DNA of 64,000 nt, from positions 1,450,501 through 1,514,500 of the forward strand of contig CANMTU010000001.1 of assembly GCA_947501005.1 (NCBI GenBank). Reading direction: 5' to 3'. This document shows positions 47,261 to 57,500 of this stretch, one piece after another. The notes beneath the pieces were generated by a model that did no database searches, had not been told where the DNA came from, and saw only the letters and a list, made by a program, of their open reading frames with translations. The position numbers and the translations under genes were made by a program. This DNA comes from an uncultured Erythrobacter sp. GTDB taxonomy: Bacteria; Pseudomonadota; Alphaproteobacteria; Sphingomonadales; Sphingomonadaceae. Position 1 is the first letter of the stretch; each line of letters begins with the position of its first letter.

Positions 47261-48307
47261 ATGAAACCGCTTATCACATTCTCGCTGGCCGCAGCATCCG
47301 CCCTGACCCTCGCCGCCTGCGGCCAGGGCGCCGGCGGCACCTCCGGATCGCGCGACTTCATCCGCGCGGTCGGCTCGTCGACCGTCTATCCGTTCGCCAA
47401 GGCCGTATCCGAGAATTTCAGCCGCGATTATCCCGAATACAAATCGCCCGTGATCGAGGCGATCGGATCGGGCGCCGGCATCGCCAGCTTCTGCGAAGGC
47501 CAGGGGCCGAACACGCCCGATATCGCCAATGCCTCGCGCCGCATGAAGCCGGGCGAATTCCAGACCTGCCAGGCCAATGGCGTGAACGACATCGTGGAGA
47601 TTCAGGTCGGGCTCGACGGGATCGCCTTCGCCGCGGCGAAGAACGGCATCAAGCTCAACCTGACGCCCGAGATCGTCTACGAAGCGCTCGCCGCGAATCC
47701 CTACGGCCAGCCGCAGACGGCCAAGACCTGGAGCGATGTGGACCCCTCGCTCCCGGACATGCCGATCCTCGTTTACGGCCCGCCCTCCACCTCGGGCACG
47801 CGCGACGCGCTGAAGGAACTCGTGCTGCAGGAAGGGTGCGAGACGAATGCGGAGATGGCCGCGCTCAAGGAATCGGACGAGGACCGCTACGACCGCATCT
47901 GCACCGAAGTGCGGTCCGACGGCGCCTATGTCGACCAGGGCGAGCAGGACAATCTCATCGTCCAGAAGATCGAGAGCAATCCGAACTCGGTCGGGATCTT
48001 TGGTTTCTCCTATCTCGAGAAGAACCTCGATCGTCTGGCCGGCCTGCCGATGAACGGCGTCCAGCCGACCTACGAGAACATCGCCAGCTTCGATTATCCC
48101 GGCGCCCGCCCTCTCTACATGTATGTCAAGAAGACCCACATCAACGCCATCCCCGGGCTGAAGGAATATCTCGCCCAGTGGCCCAAGATGTGGGGCAAGG
48201 ACGGGCCGCTCGCCAAGATCGGTCTGGTGGCATCGCCGGCGGAGACGGCTGCGAATAACTTGCGCGCGGCGACCGAATATACGCCGCTCGACGGTTCGCA
48301 ACTCTAG
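47261..48307 (+). CDS. pstS: Phosphate-binding protein PstS
   Basis: Periplasmic phosphate receptor (348 residues) of the high-affinity Pst importer. The lipobox LAAC (C20) suggests it is a lipoprotein. Phosphate-binding segments GSSTVYPFAKA and GSGAGIASFCEG near the start and YGPPSTSGTRDAL in the middle are clear. The two halves form the usual Venus-flytrap fold. It heads pstSCAB-phoU-phoB and is preceded by a Pho box. Confidence 0.95.
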   Translation: MKPLITFSLAAASALTLAACGQGAGGTSGSRDFIRAVGSSTVYPFAKAVSENFSRDYPEYKSPVIEAIGSGAGIASFCEGQGPNTPDIANASRRMKPGEFQTCQANGVNDIVEIQVGLDGIAFAAAKNGIKLNLTPEIVYEALAANPYGQPQTAKTWSDVDPSLPDMPILVYGPPSTSGTRDALKELVLQEGCETNAEMAALKESDEDRYDRICTEVRSDGAYVDQGEQDNLIVQKIESNPNSVGIFGFSYLEKNLDRLAGLPMNGVQPTYENIASFDYPGARPLYMYVKKTHINAIPGLKEYLAQWPKMWGKDGPLAKIGLVASPAETAANNLRAATEYTPLDGSQL

Positions 48308-48329
48308 CAAGTTACGCTAGCGGACACTC

Positions 48330-49721
48330 ATGCAGCCGACCATCCTGTTACTCCTGGCGCTCGGCCTCGGGCTGGCCGGATGGCTAGCCGCCCGGGCGCG
48401 CGCCTGGACGTTCCGCCGCAACGCCGTCGCTCGGGGGGAGCGGATCGGCAGCCTGCCGGTCTATCACGCGTGGTACGTCGCGCTGTGGATCGCCATTCCG
48501 ACCCTGTTGTTCGTGATCGTGTGGAGCGCGATCGCGCCCGGCCTCGTCACCCAATCGGTGCTGGCGACCCCGGCGGCAGAGCAATTGCCGGCCTTCGGGT
48601 TCGAGCGCACCAATATCCTCAACGAAGCCCATGCCGTCGCCACGGGCGCCGCGCCGGGCGTGTTCAACCCGGTGGCGCAGGACCTGGTTGAGCCGTATCG
48701 CGCCGCCATCGGGCGATATTCGCTGATTGGCATCCTGGTTACGCTCGCGATCGCGTTCCTCGCCGGCGTTCTCGCCTTTCTTCGCCTGAAGCCAGATTTC
48801 GGCGCCCGCACGCAGGTCGAGCGGATCGTGATGGCGATCCTGCTGCTGGCATCGCTGGTGGCGATCCTGACCACGGTCGGCATCTTCGGCAGCCTGATCT
48901 TCGAGACCGTGCGCTTCTTCGGCATGGTCAGCCCGCTCGATTTCCTGTTCGGCACGCACTGGTCGCCCGATCCGATGGCGAATCCCGCCAATCCGCAGGC
49001 CGACCGGTACGGCGCGATCCCGCTGTTCTGGGGCACGATCTATATCGGGGCGATCATCGCTATGATCGTCGCCATTCCGCTCGGCCTGATGAGTGCGATC
49101 TACCTAACGCAATATGCCGATCCCAAGGTGCGCGCGTGGATCAAGCCGACGCTGGAAATCCTCGCCGGCGTGCCGACCGTGGTCTACGGCTATTTCGCCG
49201 CGCTGACCATCGCCCCGGCGATCCGCGATTTCGCCGCCTCGCTCGGCGTGTCCAACCCGTCGAGCGAGAGCGCGCTGGCCGCCGGCCTCGTGATGGGCGT
49301 GATGATCATTCCCTTCGTTTCCTCCATGGCCGACGATTCGATTGCCGCTGTCCCCCAGTCCATGCGCGACGGCAGCCTGGCGATGGGCGCGACGACCAAC
49401 GAGACCATCACCCGCGTGCTGGTGCCGGCGGCCCTCCCCGGCATCGTGGCGGGGGTGATGCTGGCGGTCAGCCGCGCGATCGGCGAGACGATGATCGTGG
49501 TCATGGCCGCCTCCACCGCCGCCAACCTGACCGGCAACCCGCTCGAGGCGATGACCACCGTCACGGTCCAGATCGTCGCCATGCTGACCGGCGAAGGCAG
49601 TTTCGACCATCCCGCTACCCTGAGCGCGTTTGCCCTCGGCTTCGTGCTGTTCATGGTGACGCTGGGCCTGAACTTCGTCGCCTTGCGCGTCGTGAAGAGG
49701 TATCGCGAAGCCTATGAGTGA
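48330..49721 (+). CDS. pstC: Phosphate ABC transporter permease PstC
   Basis: Inner-membrane permease (463 residues). It is longer than E. coli PstC (about 320) because of an N-terminal region of roughly 140 residues with two or three extra helices, which is common in alphaproteobacteria. The permease part includes FGTHWSPD, the coupling segment VPQSMRDGSLAMGATTNETI and AIGETMIVVMAAS. It overlaps pstA by 8 bases. Confidence 0.94.
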   Translation: MQPTILLLLALGLGLAGWLAARARAWTFRRNAVARGERIGSLPVYHAWYVALWIAIPTLLFVIVWSAIAPGLVTQSVLATPAAEQLPAFGFERTNILNEAHAVATGAAPGVFNPVAQDLVEPYRAAIGRYSLIGILVTLAIAFLAGVLAFLRLKPDFGARTQVERIVMAILLLASLVAILTTVGIFGSLIFETVRFFGMVSPLDFLFGTHWSPDPMANPANPQADRYGAIPLFWGTIYIGAIIAMIVAIPLGLMSAIYLTQYADPKVRAWIKPTLEILAGVPTVVYGYFAALTIAPAIRDFAASLGVSNPSSESALAAGLVMGVMIIPFVSSMADDSIAAVPQSMRDGSLAMGATTNETITRVLVPAALPGIVAGVMLAVSRAIGETMIVVMAASTAANLTGNPLEAMTTVTVQIVAMLTGEGSFDHPATLSAFALGFVLFMVTLGLNFVALRVVKRYREAYE

Positions 49722-50964
49722 CACGCTCGCCCCCACCCGCACGGCGACGTTCGAGAAGCGTCTGAAGAAACGCTATGCCGCCGAAAGGCGGTTCCGGCTG
49801 TTCGGCCTGGCAGCGATCGTCTTCTCGGTCGCGGTGCTGCTGTTCCTGCTCGCCACGATGGTGACGAACGGGTTCGGCGGGTTCCTGCGCGCCGAACTGA
49901 AAGTGCCGATCGATTTCACCCAGGCCGGCCTTTCGCTGGATCCGAATGTCGGCAGCGAACTAGAGGCGGTCCGCTCGCTCGAGGCGCAGGGTCTGCCCGC
50001 CACGGTCGACTATTTCGCGCAGGAAACCTTGGGGAAGGCCGGCGCCCGGCAGCTGAGCGACCAGGCATGGCGCGACGTGGCGGCGCAGATACACGCCGAC
50101 CCGGGGATCCTCGGCACGACGCAGACCTTCGCCCTGCCCGCCTCCAACGCCCTGGCCGCCGCTTTGAAAGGAGACGGCACGCCCGAAATGCGGGCGGTGG
50201 CCACCGAACTCTCGCAAGCCGGATACCTGTCGCGCAATTTCGACAGCGGTTTTCTCCAACGCTCGGACGCGACCGATCCGCAGCAGGTCGGGATATGGAG
50301 CGCGCTCAAGGGGTCGATCCTGACGATGGTCGTTACCCTTGCCCTGGCCTTTCCGATCGGAGTCCTGGCGGCGCTCTATCTAGAGGAATACGCGCCCAAG
50401 AACCGCTGGACCGACATGATCGAGGTGTCGATCAACAACCTTGCCGCCGTGCCGTCGATCATCTTCGGCCTGCTGGGCCTTGCGGTGTTCCTCGGCCTGT
50501 TTCCAAACCTGCGATCCGCGCCGATCATCGCCGGCATGACCCTGGCGCTGATGACGATGCCGGTCATCGTGATTTCCGGCCGCAACGCGATCAAGTCCGT
50601 TCCGCCAAGCATTCGCGACGGTGCCCTCGCCATCGGGGCGAGCCCGGTGCAGGTCGTGTTCCACCACGTCCTGCCGCTGGCGCTGCCCGGCATCCTTACC
50701 GGCACAATCATCGGCATGGCCCGCGCGCTCGGCGAAACGGCACCGCTGCTGATGATCGGCATGCGCGCCTTCGTCGCCACGCCGCCCACGGATTTCACAT
50801 CGCCGGCCACCGTGCTACCGGTGCAAATCTTCCTGTGGTCGGACGAGATCGATCGTGGCTTCGTGGAGCGGACCAGTGCCGCGATCATCGTGTTACTTCT
50901 GTTCCTGCTGCTGATGAACGGTCTCGCCATCTACCTGCGCAACAAATTCGAGAAGAAGTGGTGA
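49714..50964 (+). CDS. pstA: Phosphate ABC transporter permease PstA
   Basis: Second permease subunit (416 residues). An N-terminal DUF3333-type extension (about residues 1-190) includes one membrane helix and a periplasmic part, as in many alphaproteobacterial PstA proteins. The permease core has [30 protein letters not shown], the coupling region [15 protein letters not shown] and [14 protein letters not shown]. Its stop overlaps the pstB GTG start (GTGA). Confidence 0.94.
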   Translation: MSDTLAPTRTATFEKRLKKRYAAERRFRLFGLAAIVFSVAVLLFLLATMVTNGFGGFLRAELKVPIDFTQAGLSLDPNVGSELEAVRSLEAQGLPATVDYFAQETLGKAGARQLSDQAWRDVAAQIHADPGILGTTQTFALPASNALAAALKGDGTPEMRAVATELSQAGYLSRNFDSGFLQRSDATDPQQVGIWSALKGSILTMVVTLALAFPIGVLAALYLEEYAPKNRWTDMIEVSINNLAAVPSIIFGLLGLAVFLGLFPNLRSAPIIAGMTLALMTMPVIVISGRNAIKSVPPSIRDGALAIGASPVQVVFHHVLPLALPGILTGTIIGMARALGETAPLLMIGMRAFVATPPTDFTSPATVLPVQIFLWSDEIDRGFVERTSAAIIVLLLFLLLMNGLAIYLRNKFEKKW

Positions 50965-51749
50965 CCCTAGTCCACGAAAACCTCCAGACGACCGACGCGA
51001 AGATGACCGCGCGGGACGTCTCCGTCTATTACGGTTCGAAGAAAGCGATCGACGATGTCTCGATCGACATTCCGACCGATTACGTCACCGCGTTCATCGG
51101 CCCGTCGGGCTGCGGCAAGTCGACCTTCCTGCGGACACTGAACCGGATGAACGACACGATCCCTTCGGCCCGCGTCGAAGGCGATATCGAGCTTGACGGG
51201 CAGAACATTTACAGCCCCAAGCTCGACGTCGTGCAATTGCGCGCCCGGGTGGGGATGGTGTTCCAGAAGCCCAACCCCTTCCCCAAATCGATCTACGACA
51301 ATGTTGCCTACGGCCCCAAGATCCACGGCCTCGCCGCCGGCAAGGAAGAGCTCGACGCGATCGTGGAGAAATCGCTGACCCGCGCCGGGTTGTGGAACGA
51401 GGTGAAGGACCGCCTGCTCGACAGCGGCACGGCGCTGTCCGGCGGGCAGCAGCAGCGCCTGTGCATCGCACGCGCCATCGCGGTCGATCCCGAGGTGATC
51501 CTGATGGACGAGCCGTGTTCCGCGCTCGACCCGATCGCGACCGCCCGGATCGAGGAACTGATCAGCGAGTTGCACGGCCGCTACGCGATCGTCATCGTCA
51601 CCCACTCGATGCAGCAGGCCGCCCGCGTCAGCCAGCGTACCGCGTTCTTCCATCTGGGAAAAATGGTGGAATACGGGCGCACATCGGATATCTTCACGAC
51701 GCCGAAAGAGCAAAAGACGCAGGATTACATTACAGGGCGTTACGGGTGA
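50961..51749 (+). CDS. pstB: Phosphate ABC transporter ATPase PstB
   Basis: ATPase of the Pst importer (262 residues). Walker [10 protein letters not shown] at about residues 47-55, the PstB-specific Q-loop [19 protein letters not shown], signature LSGGQQQR, Walker B ILMDEP with CSALDPIAT, and the [13 protein letters not shown]-loop. GTG 50961 overlaps the pstA stop and gives the usual length. Its own stop overlaps the phoU ATG (TGATG). Confidence 0.97.
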   Translation: MTLVHENLQTTDAKMTARDVSVYYGSKKAIDDVSIDIPTDYVTAFIGPSGCGKSTFLRTLNRMNDTIPSARVEGDIELDGQNIYSPKLDVVQLRARVGMVFQKPNPFPKSIYDNVAYGPKIHGLAAGKEELDAIVEKSLTRAGLWNEVKDRLLDSGTALSGGQQQRLCIARAIAVDPEVILMDEPCSALDPIATARIEELISELHGRYAIVIVTHSMQQAARVSQRTAFFHLGKMVEYGRTSDIFTTPKEQKTQDYITGRYG

Positions 51750-52420
51750 TGCAGGAACATACGGTAAAGGCGTTCGACGAGGATATCACTCGCCTGCGCG
51801 GCCTGATCGCGGAGATGGGCGGCCTGGCGGAGGTCGCCATTCAGGAATCGCTCGACGCGCTGGTGCGGGGCGACGATGCGCTCGCCAAGAAAGTGGTCAA
51901 GGGCGACAAGAAGATCGACGCGCTGGAAAGCGAGATCGACAAGCTCGCCGTGCGCATCATTGCCCTGCGCGCCCCGATGGCGGCCGATCTGCGCGAAGTC
52001 ATCGCCGCGCTGAAGATCGCCGGCGTGGTCGAACGGATCGGCGATTATTCCAAGAACATCGCCAAGGCGAGCCGCGAGATCGGCGACAATCGCAAGCGCT
52101 TCGAACCCCTTACCCTGCTGCCCGCCATGGCCGAAGTGGCGAGCGAGATGGTCCATGATGTCCTGACCGCCTATGCCGCGCGCGACCCGGAACTCGCACG
52201 CGAAGTCATCGCGGCGGACGAGAAGGTGGATGCGTTCTACAATTCGATCTTCCGCAACCTCGTCAGCCACATGGTCGAAAACCCGGCCACGATCTCCAGC
52301 GCGGCGCAGCTCCTGTTCGTCGCCCGGAACCTCGAGCGCATAGGCGATCATGCGACCAACGTTGCCGAAATGGTCTATTTCGCCGCGACGGGCTCTTATC
52401 CGCTCGACGAGGACGGCTGA
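51749..52420 (+). CDS. phoU: Phosphate signalling protein PhoU
   Basis: PhoU (223 residues) links Pst transport activity to PhoR, holding the kinase off when phosphate is plentiful. It consists of two similar three-helix bundles, each with a conserved acidic metal motif: VVERIGDYSKNIA at about residues 97-109, and NLERIGDHATNVAE in the second half. The ATG overlaps the pstB stop. Length and motifs are normal. Confidence 0.96.
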   Translation: MQEHTVKAFDEDITRLRGLIAEMGGLAEVAIQESLDALVRGDDALAKKVVKGDKKIDALESEIDKLAVRIIALRAPMAADLREVIAALKIAGVVERIGDYSKNIAKASREIGDNRKRFEPLTLLPAMAEVASEMVHDVLTAYAARDPELAREVIAADEKVDAFYNSIFRNLVSHMVENPATISSAAQLLFVARNLERIGDHATNVAEMVYFAATGSYPLDEDG

Positions 52421-52445
52421 CACAATAGTGTAGTTATTCGGTCAT
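52417..52445 (+). promoter_or_regulatory. Possible Pho box upstream of phoB
   Basis: Three 7-base elements at 11-base phasing: CTGACAC, GTGTAGT and CGGTCAT, with 4-base gaps. The middle one is poor. The site begins over the phoU stop codon. If real, phoB would have its own PhoB-controlled promoter in addition to read-through from pst. Confidence 0.4.
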
Positions 52446-52490
52446 ACGACGGGCGGCGATCGGGCAATAATGTTACCGGAAGGCAAGCGC

Positions 52491-53180
52491 GTGAAACCGG
52501 CCAAACTGCTGTTGGTGGAAGACGATCCGGCGCTCGCCGAATTGCTGGAATACCGCTTCTCCAATGAAGGGTACGCGGTGCGCACCACGCCCGATGGCGA
52601 CGATGCCCTGCTGCTCGCCGCCGAGGACACGCCCGACCTCATCATCCTCGACTGGATGATCGAAGGCACCAGCGGGATCGAGGTCTGCCGCCGGCTGCGC
52701 CGCGACAAGGCGACCGCGCATGTGCCGATCATCATGCTGACCGCCCGCGAAACCGAGGATGACCGGGTGCGCGGGTTGGAAACCGGCGCCGACGACTACC
52801 TCACCAAGCCGTTCAGCCCGCGTGAGCTGCTGGCCCGCGTGGCCGCCGTCATGCGGCGCATCCGCCCGGTGCTGGCCGGCGAGACGATCGAGGTCGGCGA
52901 TCTGGTACTCGATCCCGTGGCGCACCGTGTCACCCGGCGCGGGCAGACCTTGCGGCTGGGGCCAACCGAGTACCGCATGCTCAAATTCTTCATGGAAAGC
53001 CCCGGCCGGGTCTTTAGCCGCAACCAGCTGCTCGACGGGGTATGGGGCACCGAAAGCGACATCGAACTGCGCACGGTCGACGTGCATATCCGCCGGCTGC
53101 GCAAGGCCATTGAGATATCGGGTGCCGGCGATCCGATCCGCACGGTGCGCAGCGCGGGCTATTCGATCGAGCCTGCCTGA
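52491..53180 (+). CDS. phoB: Phosphate regulon response regulator PhoB
   Basis: OmpR-type response regulator (229 residues, the same length as E. coli PhoB). The receiver has VEDDPALAELL, phosphoacceptor D54 in IILDWMI, and T and K in MLTARE and YLTKPFSP. The winged-helix DNA-binding domain reads LGPTEYRMLKFFMESPGRVFSR, RTVDVHIRRLRKAI and TVRSAGYSI. GTG 52491 with GGAAGG upstream is preferred over ATG 52470. PhoR is encoded 7 kb upstream, at the other end of the module. Confidence 0.95.
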   Translation: MKPAKLLLVEDDPALAELLEYRFSNEGYAVRTTPDGDDALLLAAEDTPDLIILDWMIEGTSGIEVCRRLRRDKATAHVPIIMLTARETEDDRVRGLETGADDYLTKPFSPRELLARVAAVMRRIRPVLAGETIEVGDLVLDPVAHRVTRRGQTLRLGPTEYRMLKFFMESPGRVFSRNQLLDGVWGTESDIELRTVDVHIRRLRKAIEISGAGDPIRTVRSAGYSIEPA

Positions 53181-53211
53181 CGGGAAATTCCGGAACGCAG
53201 GCGCGGGGCCG

Positions 53212-53853
53212 GTGCTTTTCGTAGGCAGACCGGGAGAGCGCCTCATTTTCGGCAAGTTCGTTTCCATCTGCCTCGCCATCGGCTGCACCGCCGCGCTGGT
53301 CGCGGGCATCGTGCTGAGTTCGATGGGCGGCGCCTTCGATTCCCCGAGCGGAATATCGTCGAACCGCAGCGACAGCGGATCGATCTTCGATGACGCCGGC
53401 TGGCGCGACCGGGCGAGACCGATCCGCCAGGGCCAGCTGTCGGTCGAGGACTATCTCGACGGGGAGTGGCGGTTGGTCGAGATCGCCCGCGAGAATGCGG
53501 AGCGTATCGTGGTCAACGATCTGCGGCAGGCACAGGGGCGCATCGTGTTTGCCAATGCGGTCGCCGGCCATGCGCAATGCCCGCAGCACGATTTCGCTTA
53601 CCGGGTCGACGAGGAAGGACGGTTGCGCAAGCTGCGGCGCGAAATCCTGTCCAACGCGTCGGACTGCCCTGCGCTGCCCGGCATTTCCTACCCGCTCGAT
53701 GCGGCGCCGGTCGCCTGGGACGCGATGCGCGTGCTGCATGGCGATCCCGAACTGTCGATCATGGGAATGGACCTGCTGCTGCTGTCGCGCGGGACCGACA
53801 TTCTGGTGCTGCGGCGCCAACCCGATGCACCCTCGCCCATACCCGCGCGCTAG
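53212..53853 (+). CDS. Membrane-anchored protein of unknown function
   Basis: A 213-residue protein with one N-terminal membrane helix (FVSICLAIGCTAALVAGIVLSSM) and an extracytoplasmic domain with two Cys residues (HAQCPQ and ASDCPA) that may form a disulfide. The phrase GEWRLVEIAREN is reminiscent of small beta-rich domains, but I cannot name a family. The start is uncertain: GTG 53212 is the most reasonable. It begins 31 bases after phoB in the same direction, so it may be co-expressed under phosphate stress. Confidence 0.65.
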   Translation: MLFVGRPGERLIFGKFVSICLAIGCTAALVAGIVLSSMGGAFDSPSGISSNRSDSGSIFDDAGWRDRARPIRQGQLSVEDYLDGEWRLVEIARENAERIVVNDLRQAQGRIVFANAVAGHAQCPQHDFAYRVDEEGRLRKLRREILSNASDCPALPGISYPLDAAPVAWDAMRVLHGDPELSIMGMDLLLLSRGTDILVLRRQPDAPSPIPAR

Positions 53854-54590
53854 CGGCAAACGCTCGACCAGCGGCTGTTCATGTCGAGATGGAAGTGGTC
53901 GCGATGCGCCTCGTTGTAATCGGGGGAGAGCGTGGTCGCGAAGGCATCGCACGCCCCATCGCGCGCCGCGCGCAGAAAGCGGGCCTTGTCGTCTTCGCCG
54001 TCCCAGTCGCCCAGGACGCTGATGCGGGTCCCGTCGCCAAGGCGAAAGCCCGCAATGTCGATGGCATTGCCGGTCGCATGCTCGCTGAACGGGCCCGAAC
54101 CGCGACCGTAGAGGCGGCGACAGGCAAAAACGCCGATATGTTCGACTTCGGCGATCTCGCTGCCGAAAATTTCCTGTGCCAGCGGCTCGAGCGTATCGCG
54201 CTGCCACAACTCCAGCCCCACCGCGACCGGGCAGGTCATCGGCGGGCGCGAGGGGCTGAGCGGATAGTCACCCAGTCGCAGCCGATCGGGCCTGGCGCAG
54301 TCGCCTTCCCCCGCCGGGTCGAGCGCGGTGAAGGCGACCGCGCTGCGCTCCAGCACGACGCGGCATTCCGGTATATCATCGCGCAGCGCCATGATCTTGG
54401 TCTGCGTCGCCCAGCCCTTGGGGTCGTCGAGATTGAGCGGCGCGGCGGGATTGTGCTCGGGATGTTCGGCAACATAGGCCCGGCCCGCCACGAACAGCGC
54501 GGCCAGGACCAGCAGCGAGAGCACCCGCCGGTCGCCCGTGAACCGCCCGACGCGCTTCGAAATGTGGAAGGTCCGGTCCTTCTTCGCCAT
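53850..54590 (-). CDS. Extensin-like C-terminal domain protein
   Basis: A 246-residue protein with a basic N-terminus, one membrane anchor (VLSLLVLAALFVAGRAYVA) and an extensin-like catalytic domain related to LAS-type D,D/L,D-carboxypeptidases. Metal-ligand type residues occur in SEHATGNAIDIAGF and HRDHFHLD, and PMTCPVAVGLELW is also typical. Cys pairs (ECRVV, DCARP, ACRRL, GACDA, SVCR) suggest disulfides in the periplasm. It starts 2 bases after dnaE2, so it is probably co-transcribed with it; the link to DNA repair is unexplained. Confidence 0.83.
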   Translation of the reverse strand: MAKKDRTFHISKRVGRFTGDRRVLSLLVLAALFVAGRAYVAEHPEHNPAAPLNLDDPKGWATQTKIMALRDDIPECRVVLERSAVAFTALDPAGEGDCARPDRLRLGDYPLSPSRPPMTCPVAVGLELWQRDTLEPLAQEIFGSEIAEVEHIGVFACRRLYGRGSGPFSEHATGNAIDIAGFRLGDGTRISVLGDWDGEDDKARFLRAARDGACDAFATTLSPDYNEAHRDHFHLDMNSRWSSVCR

Positions 54591-54592
54591 CG

Positions 54593-57500
54593 TCAATGAA
54601 AGTCGCGCGACTTGGGAATGATCCGCACGTCGCGCGGATGGCTGCCGTGCCATCCGCACTCCTTGCTGTGGGGCGAGGGTTCCTGCCACGGCTCGACCGG
54701 CTGGTACGGATCGTCCGTCCCTTCGCGCAGATCGTCGCGCGGGCTGAACTTGCCGGGCAGCGGGCTGGTGACATGGTCCGCCCGGGCGACGGGCGCCTTC
54801 AGCATCTCGTCCGACAGCTTGTGCAATTCCTGTGTCGCATCGGTCATGTGATGGGCGATAACGTGGATGACCTCGTCGTCATACTCCACCCGCCCGCGCA
54901 CTTCCATCAGTCGGGCACCCATCACCACGCGGCGCTGCTTCTCCTTGAGGTCCGGCCAGACGACGAGATTGATGACGCCGGTCTCGTCCTCCAGCGTGAT
55001 GAAGCACACGCCCTTGGCACTGCCGGGCCGCTGGCGAATCAGTACCACGCCCGCGACATGGACCATGCTGCGAAATTTCTTAGCGCGCAGATCGCACGCC
55101 CGCACGAACCCACGCTCGGCCAGATCGGCCCGCAGGAACGCCAGCGGGTGCGCCTTCAGGCTGAGGCGGGTGGTCTGGTAATCGGCCACGACCTCTTCGG
55201 AGAGCGGCATCTGCGGCAGGGCGGTGCGCGTCTTCTCCGCCCCCTCGTCCCGCGCGGCGGCATGGGCGAACAGCGGCAGGTCCGGCCCGCCGACGAGGCT
55301 GCGCGCATCCCACAGCGCCTGTCTGCGAGAGAGGCCGATCGAGCCGAAGGCGTCGGCGCTCGCCAGCCGCTCGACATGCGCCGGCCCGATCCGCGCCCGG
55401 TCGCGCAGGGCTCGAACATCGTGGTAAGGCCCGTTGGCCTCGCGCTCCGCCAGAAGCTGGGCGGCCACCGCTTCGGGCATCCCGTCGATCTGGCGCAGGC
55501 CGAGGCGCAGGGCGATATGTCGGTCGAGGCGGCCTCGGTCCTCTTCCGGCGAGGCGGCGTCCCCCACCCTCTCCAGCGTGCAATCCCATTGCGAGATGTT
55601 CACATCCGCCGGCAGCACGGCGACCCCATGCTCCGCCGCATCGCGCACGATCTGGGCCGGGGCATAGAACCCCATCGGCTGCGAATTGAGCAGCGCGCAG
55701 CCGAACGCCGCCGGGAAATGGCATTTCAGCCAGCTCGAGACGTACACCAGATGCGCGAAGCTCGCGGCGTGGCTTTCCGGGAAACCGTATTCGCCGAAGC
55801 CGCGGATCTGGTTGAAGCAACGCTGCGAGAACTCCCGGTCGTAGCCGCGCTCCACCATCCGCTCGACCATCATGTCCTGCAATTCATCGACCATGCCGCG
55901 GCTGCGGAAGGTCGCCATCGCCTTGCGCAGCCGGTTCGCTTCTTTCGAGGAAAATTTCGCCGCATCGAGCGCGATCTTCATCGCCTGTTCCTGGAAGATC
56001 GGCACGCCCAGCGTTCGGCCGAGAATGTTGGACAGCTCATCGGGCGGGCCATGCTCGGGACTGGGCGCGGGGATCACCACCTGCTCAGCCCCGCGTCGGC
56101 GCTTGAGATAGGGATGCACCATATCGCCCTGGATCGGACCGGGCCGCACGATCGCGACCTGGATGACGAGGTCGTAGAACTCGCGCGGGCGCAGGCGCGG
56201 CAGCATGTTCATCTGCGCCCGGCTTTCGACTTGGAACACGCCGAGCGAATCCCCGGTGCGCAACATGGCGTAGGTTTCCGGATCCTCGCGCGGGACGTTC
56301 GCCAGGGTCAGCGTGCGGCCGTGATGATCGTCCAGCAGGTCGAGGCATTTGCGGATGCAGGTGAGCATACCCAGCGCCAGCACGTCGACCTTGAGGATGC
56401 CCAGCGCCTCGATATCGTCCTTGTCCCACTCGATGAAACTGCGATCGGGCATGGCGCCGTTGCCGATCGGCACCGTCTCGCTGAGCGCGCCTTCGGTGAG
56501 GATGAAGCCGCCGACATGCTGCGACAGGTGACGCGGCATGCCGATCATCTGCTCGGTCAGTTTGAGCACGCGGCGCAAATGCGGGTCTTCCACGTTCATG
56601 CCGGTTTCGGCGGCATGGCGCTCGCTGATCTCGCGGCCCCACCCGCCCCACACGGTTTTCGCCAGCGCGGCGGTCACGTCCTCGGTCAGCCCCATCGCCT
56701 TGCCCACCTCGCGGATCGCCATGCGCGGGCGGTAGTGGATCACCGTCGCGCACAGGCCAGCGCGGTGGCGGCCGTATTTGCGATAGAGGTACTGGATAAC
56801 TTCCTCGCGCCGCTCATGCTCGAAATCGACGTCGATATCGGGCGGCTCCTTGCGGTCCTCGGAGATGAACCGGTCGAACAGCAATTGGTGCTGCGAGGGA
56901 TCGACGCTGGTGATGCCGAGGCAATAGCACACCGCCGAATTGGCCGCGCTGCCCCGCCCCTGGCACAGGATCGGCGGATCGACCTTGTGGCGCGCGAAAT
57001 CGACGATGTCCTTGATGGTGAGGAAGTAGCGCGCGAGGTCCATCTTGCCGATCAGCGCGAGTTCGGTGTGCAGCGTCTCGGTCACGCTTTCAGGCACGCC
57101 TGCGGGGTAGCGCCACTCGGCGCCCTTCCACGTCTCGCTTTCAAGGAATTCCTGCGGCTCCACTCCACCCGGATAAAGCTCTTCGGGGTATTCGTATTTG
57201 AGTTCGTCGAGGCTGAAATCGCAGGCATCGGCCACCTCGCGCGCCGCGGCGATGGCGTGCGGCCAGCGTTCGAACAGGCGGACCATCGTCTCGGGCGGTT
57301 TGAGATAGCGTTCGGCATTGCCGTGCAACAGGTGCCCCGCCTGTGCGATAGTGGTCTTGTGACGGATCGCCGTCATAACGTCCTGCAACGGGCGCTTGTC
57401 GGGCGCGGCGTAATGCACGTCGTTGGTGGCGAGGATGGAGAGCCCGTTCTCGCGGGCCAGCGCGTCGAGCCGGGTGATCCGCGCGACGTCGCTGTCGGTA

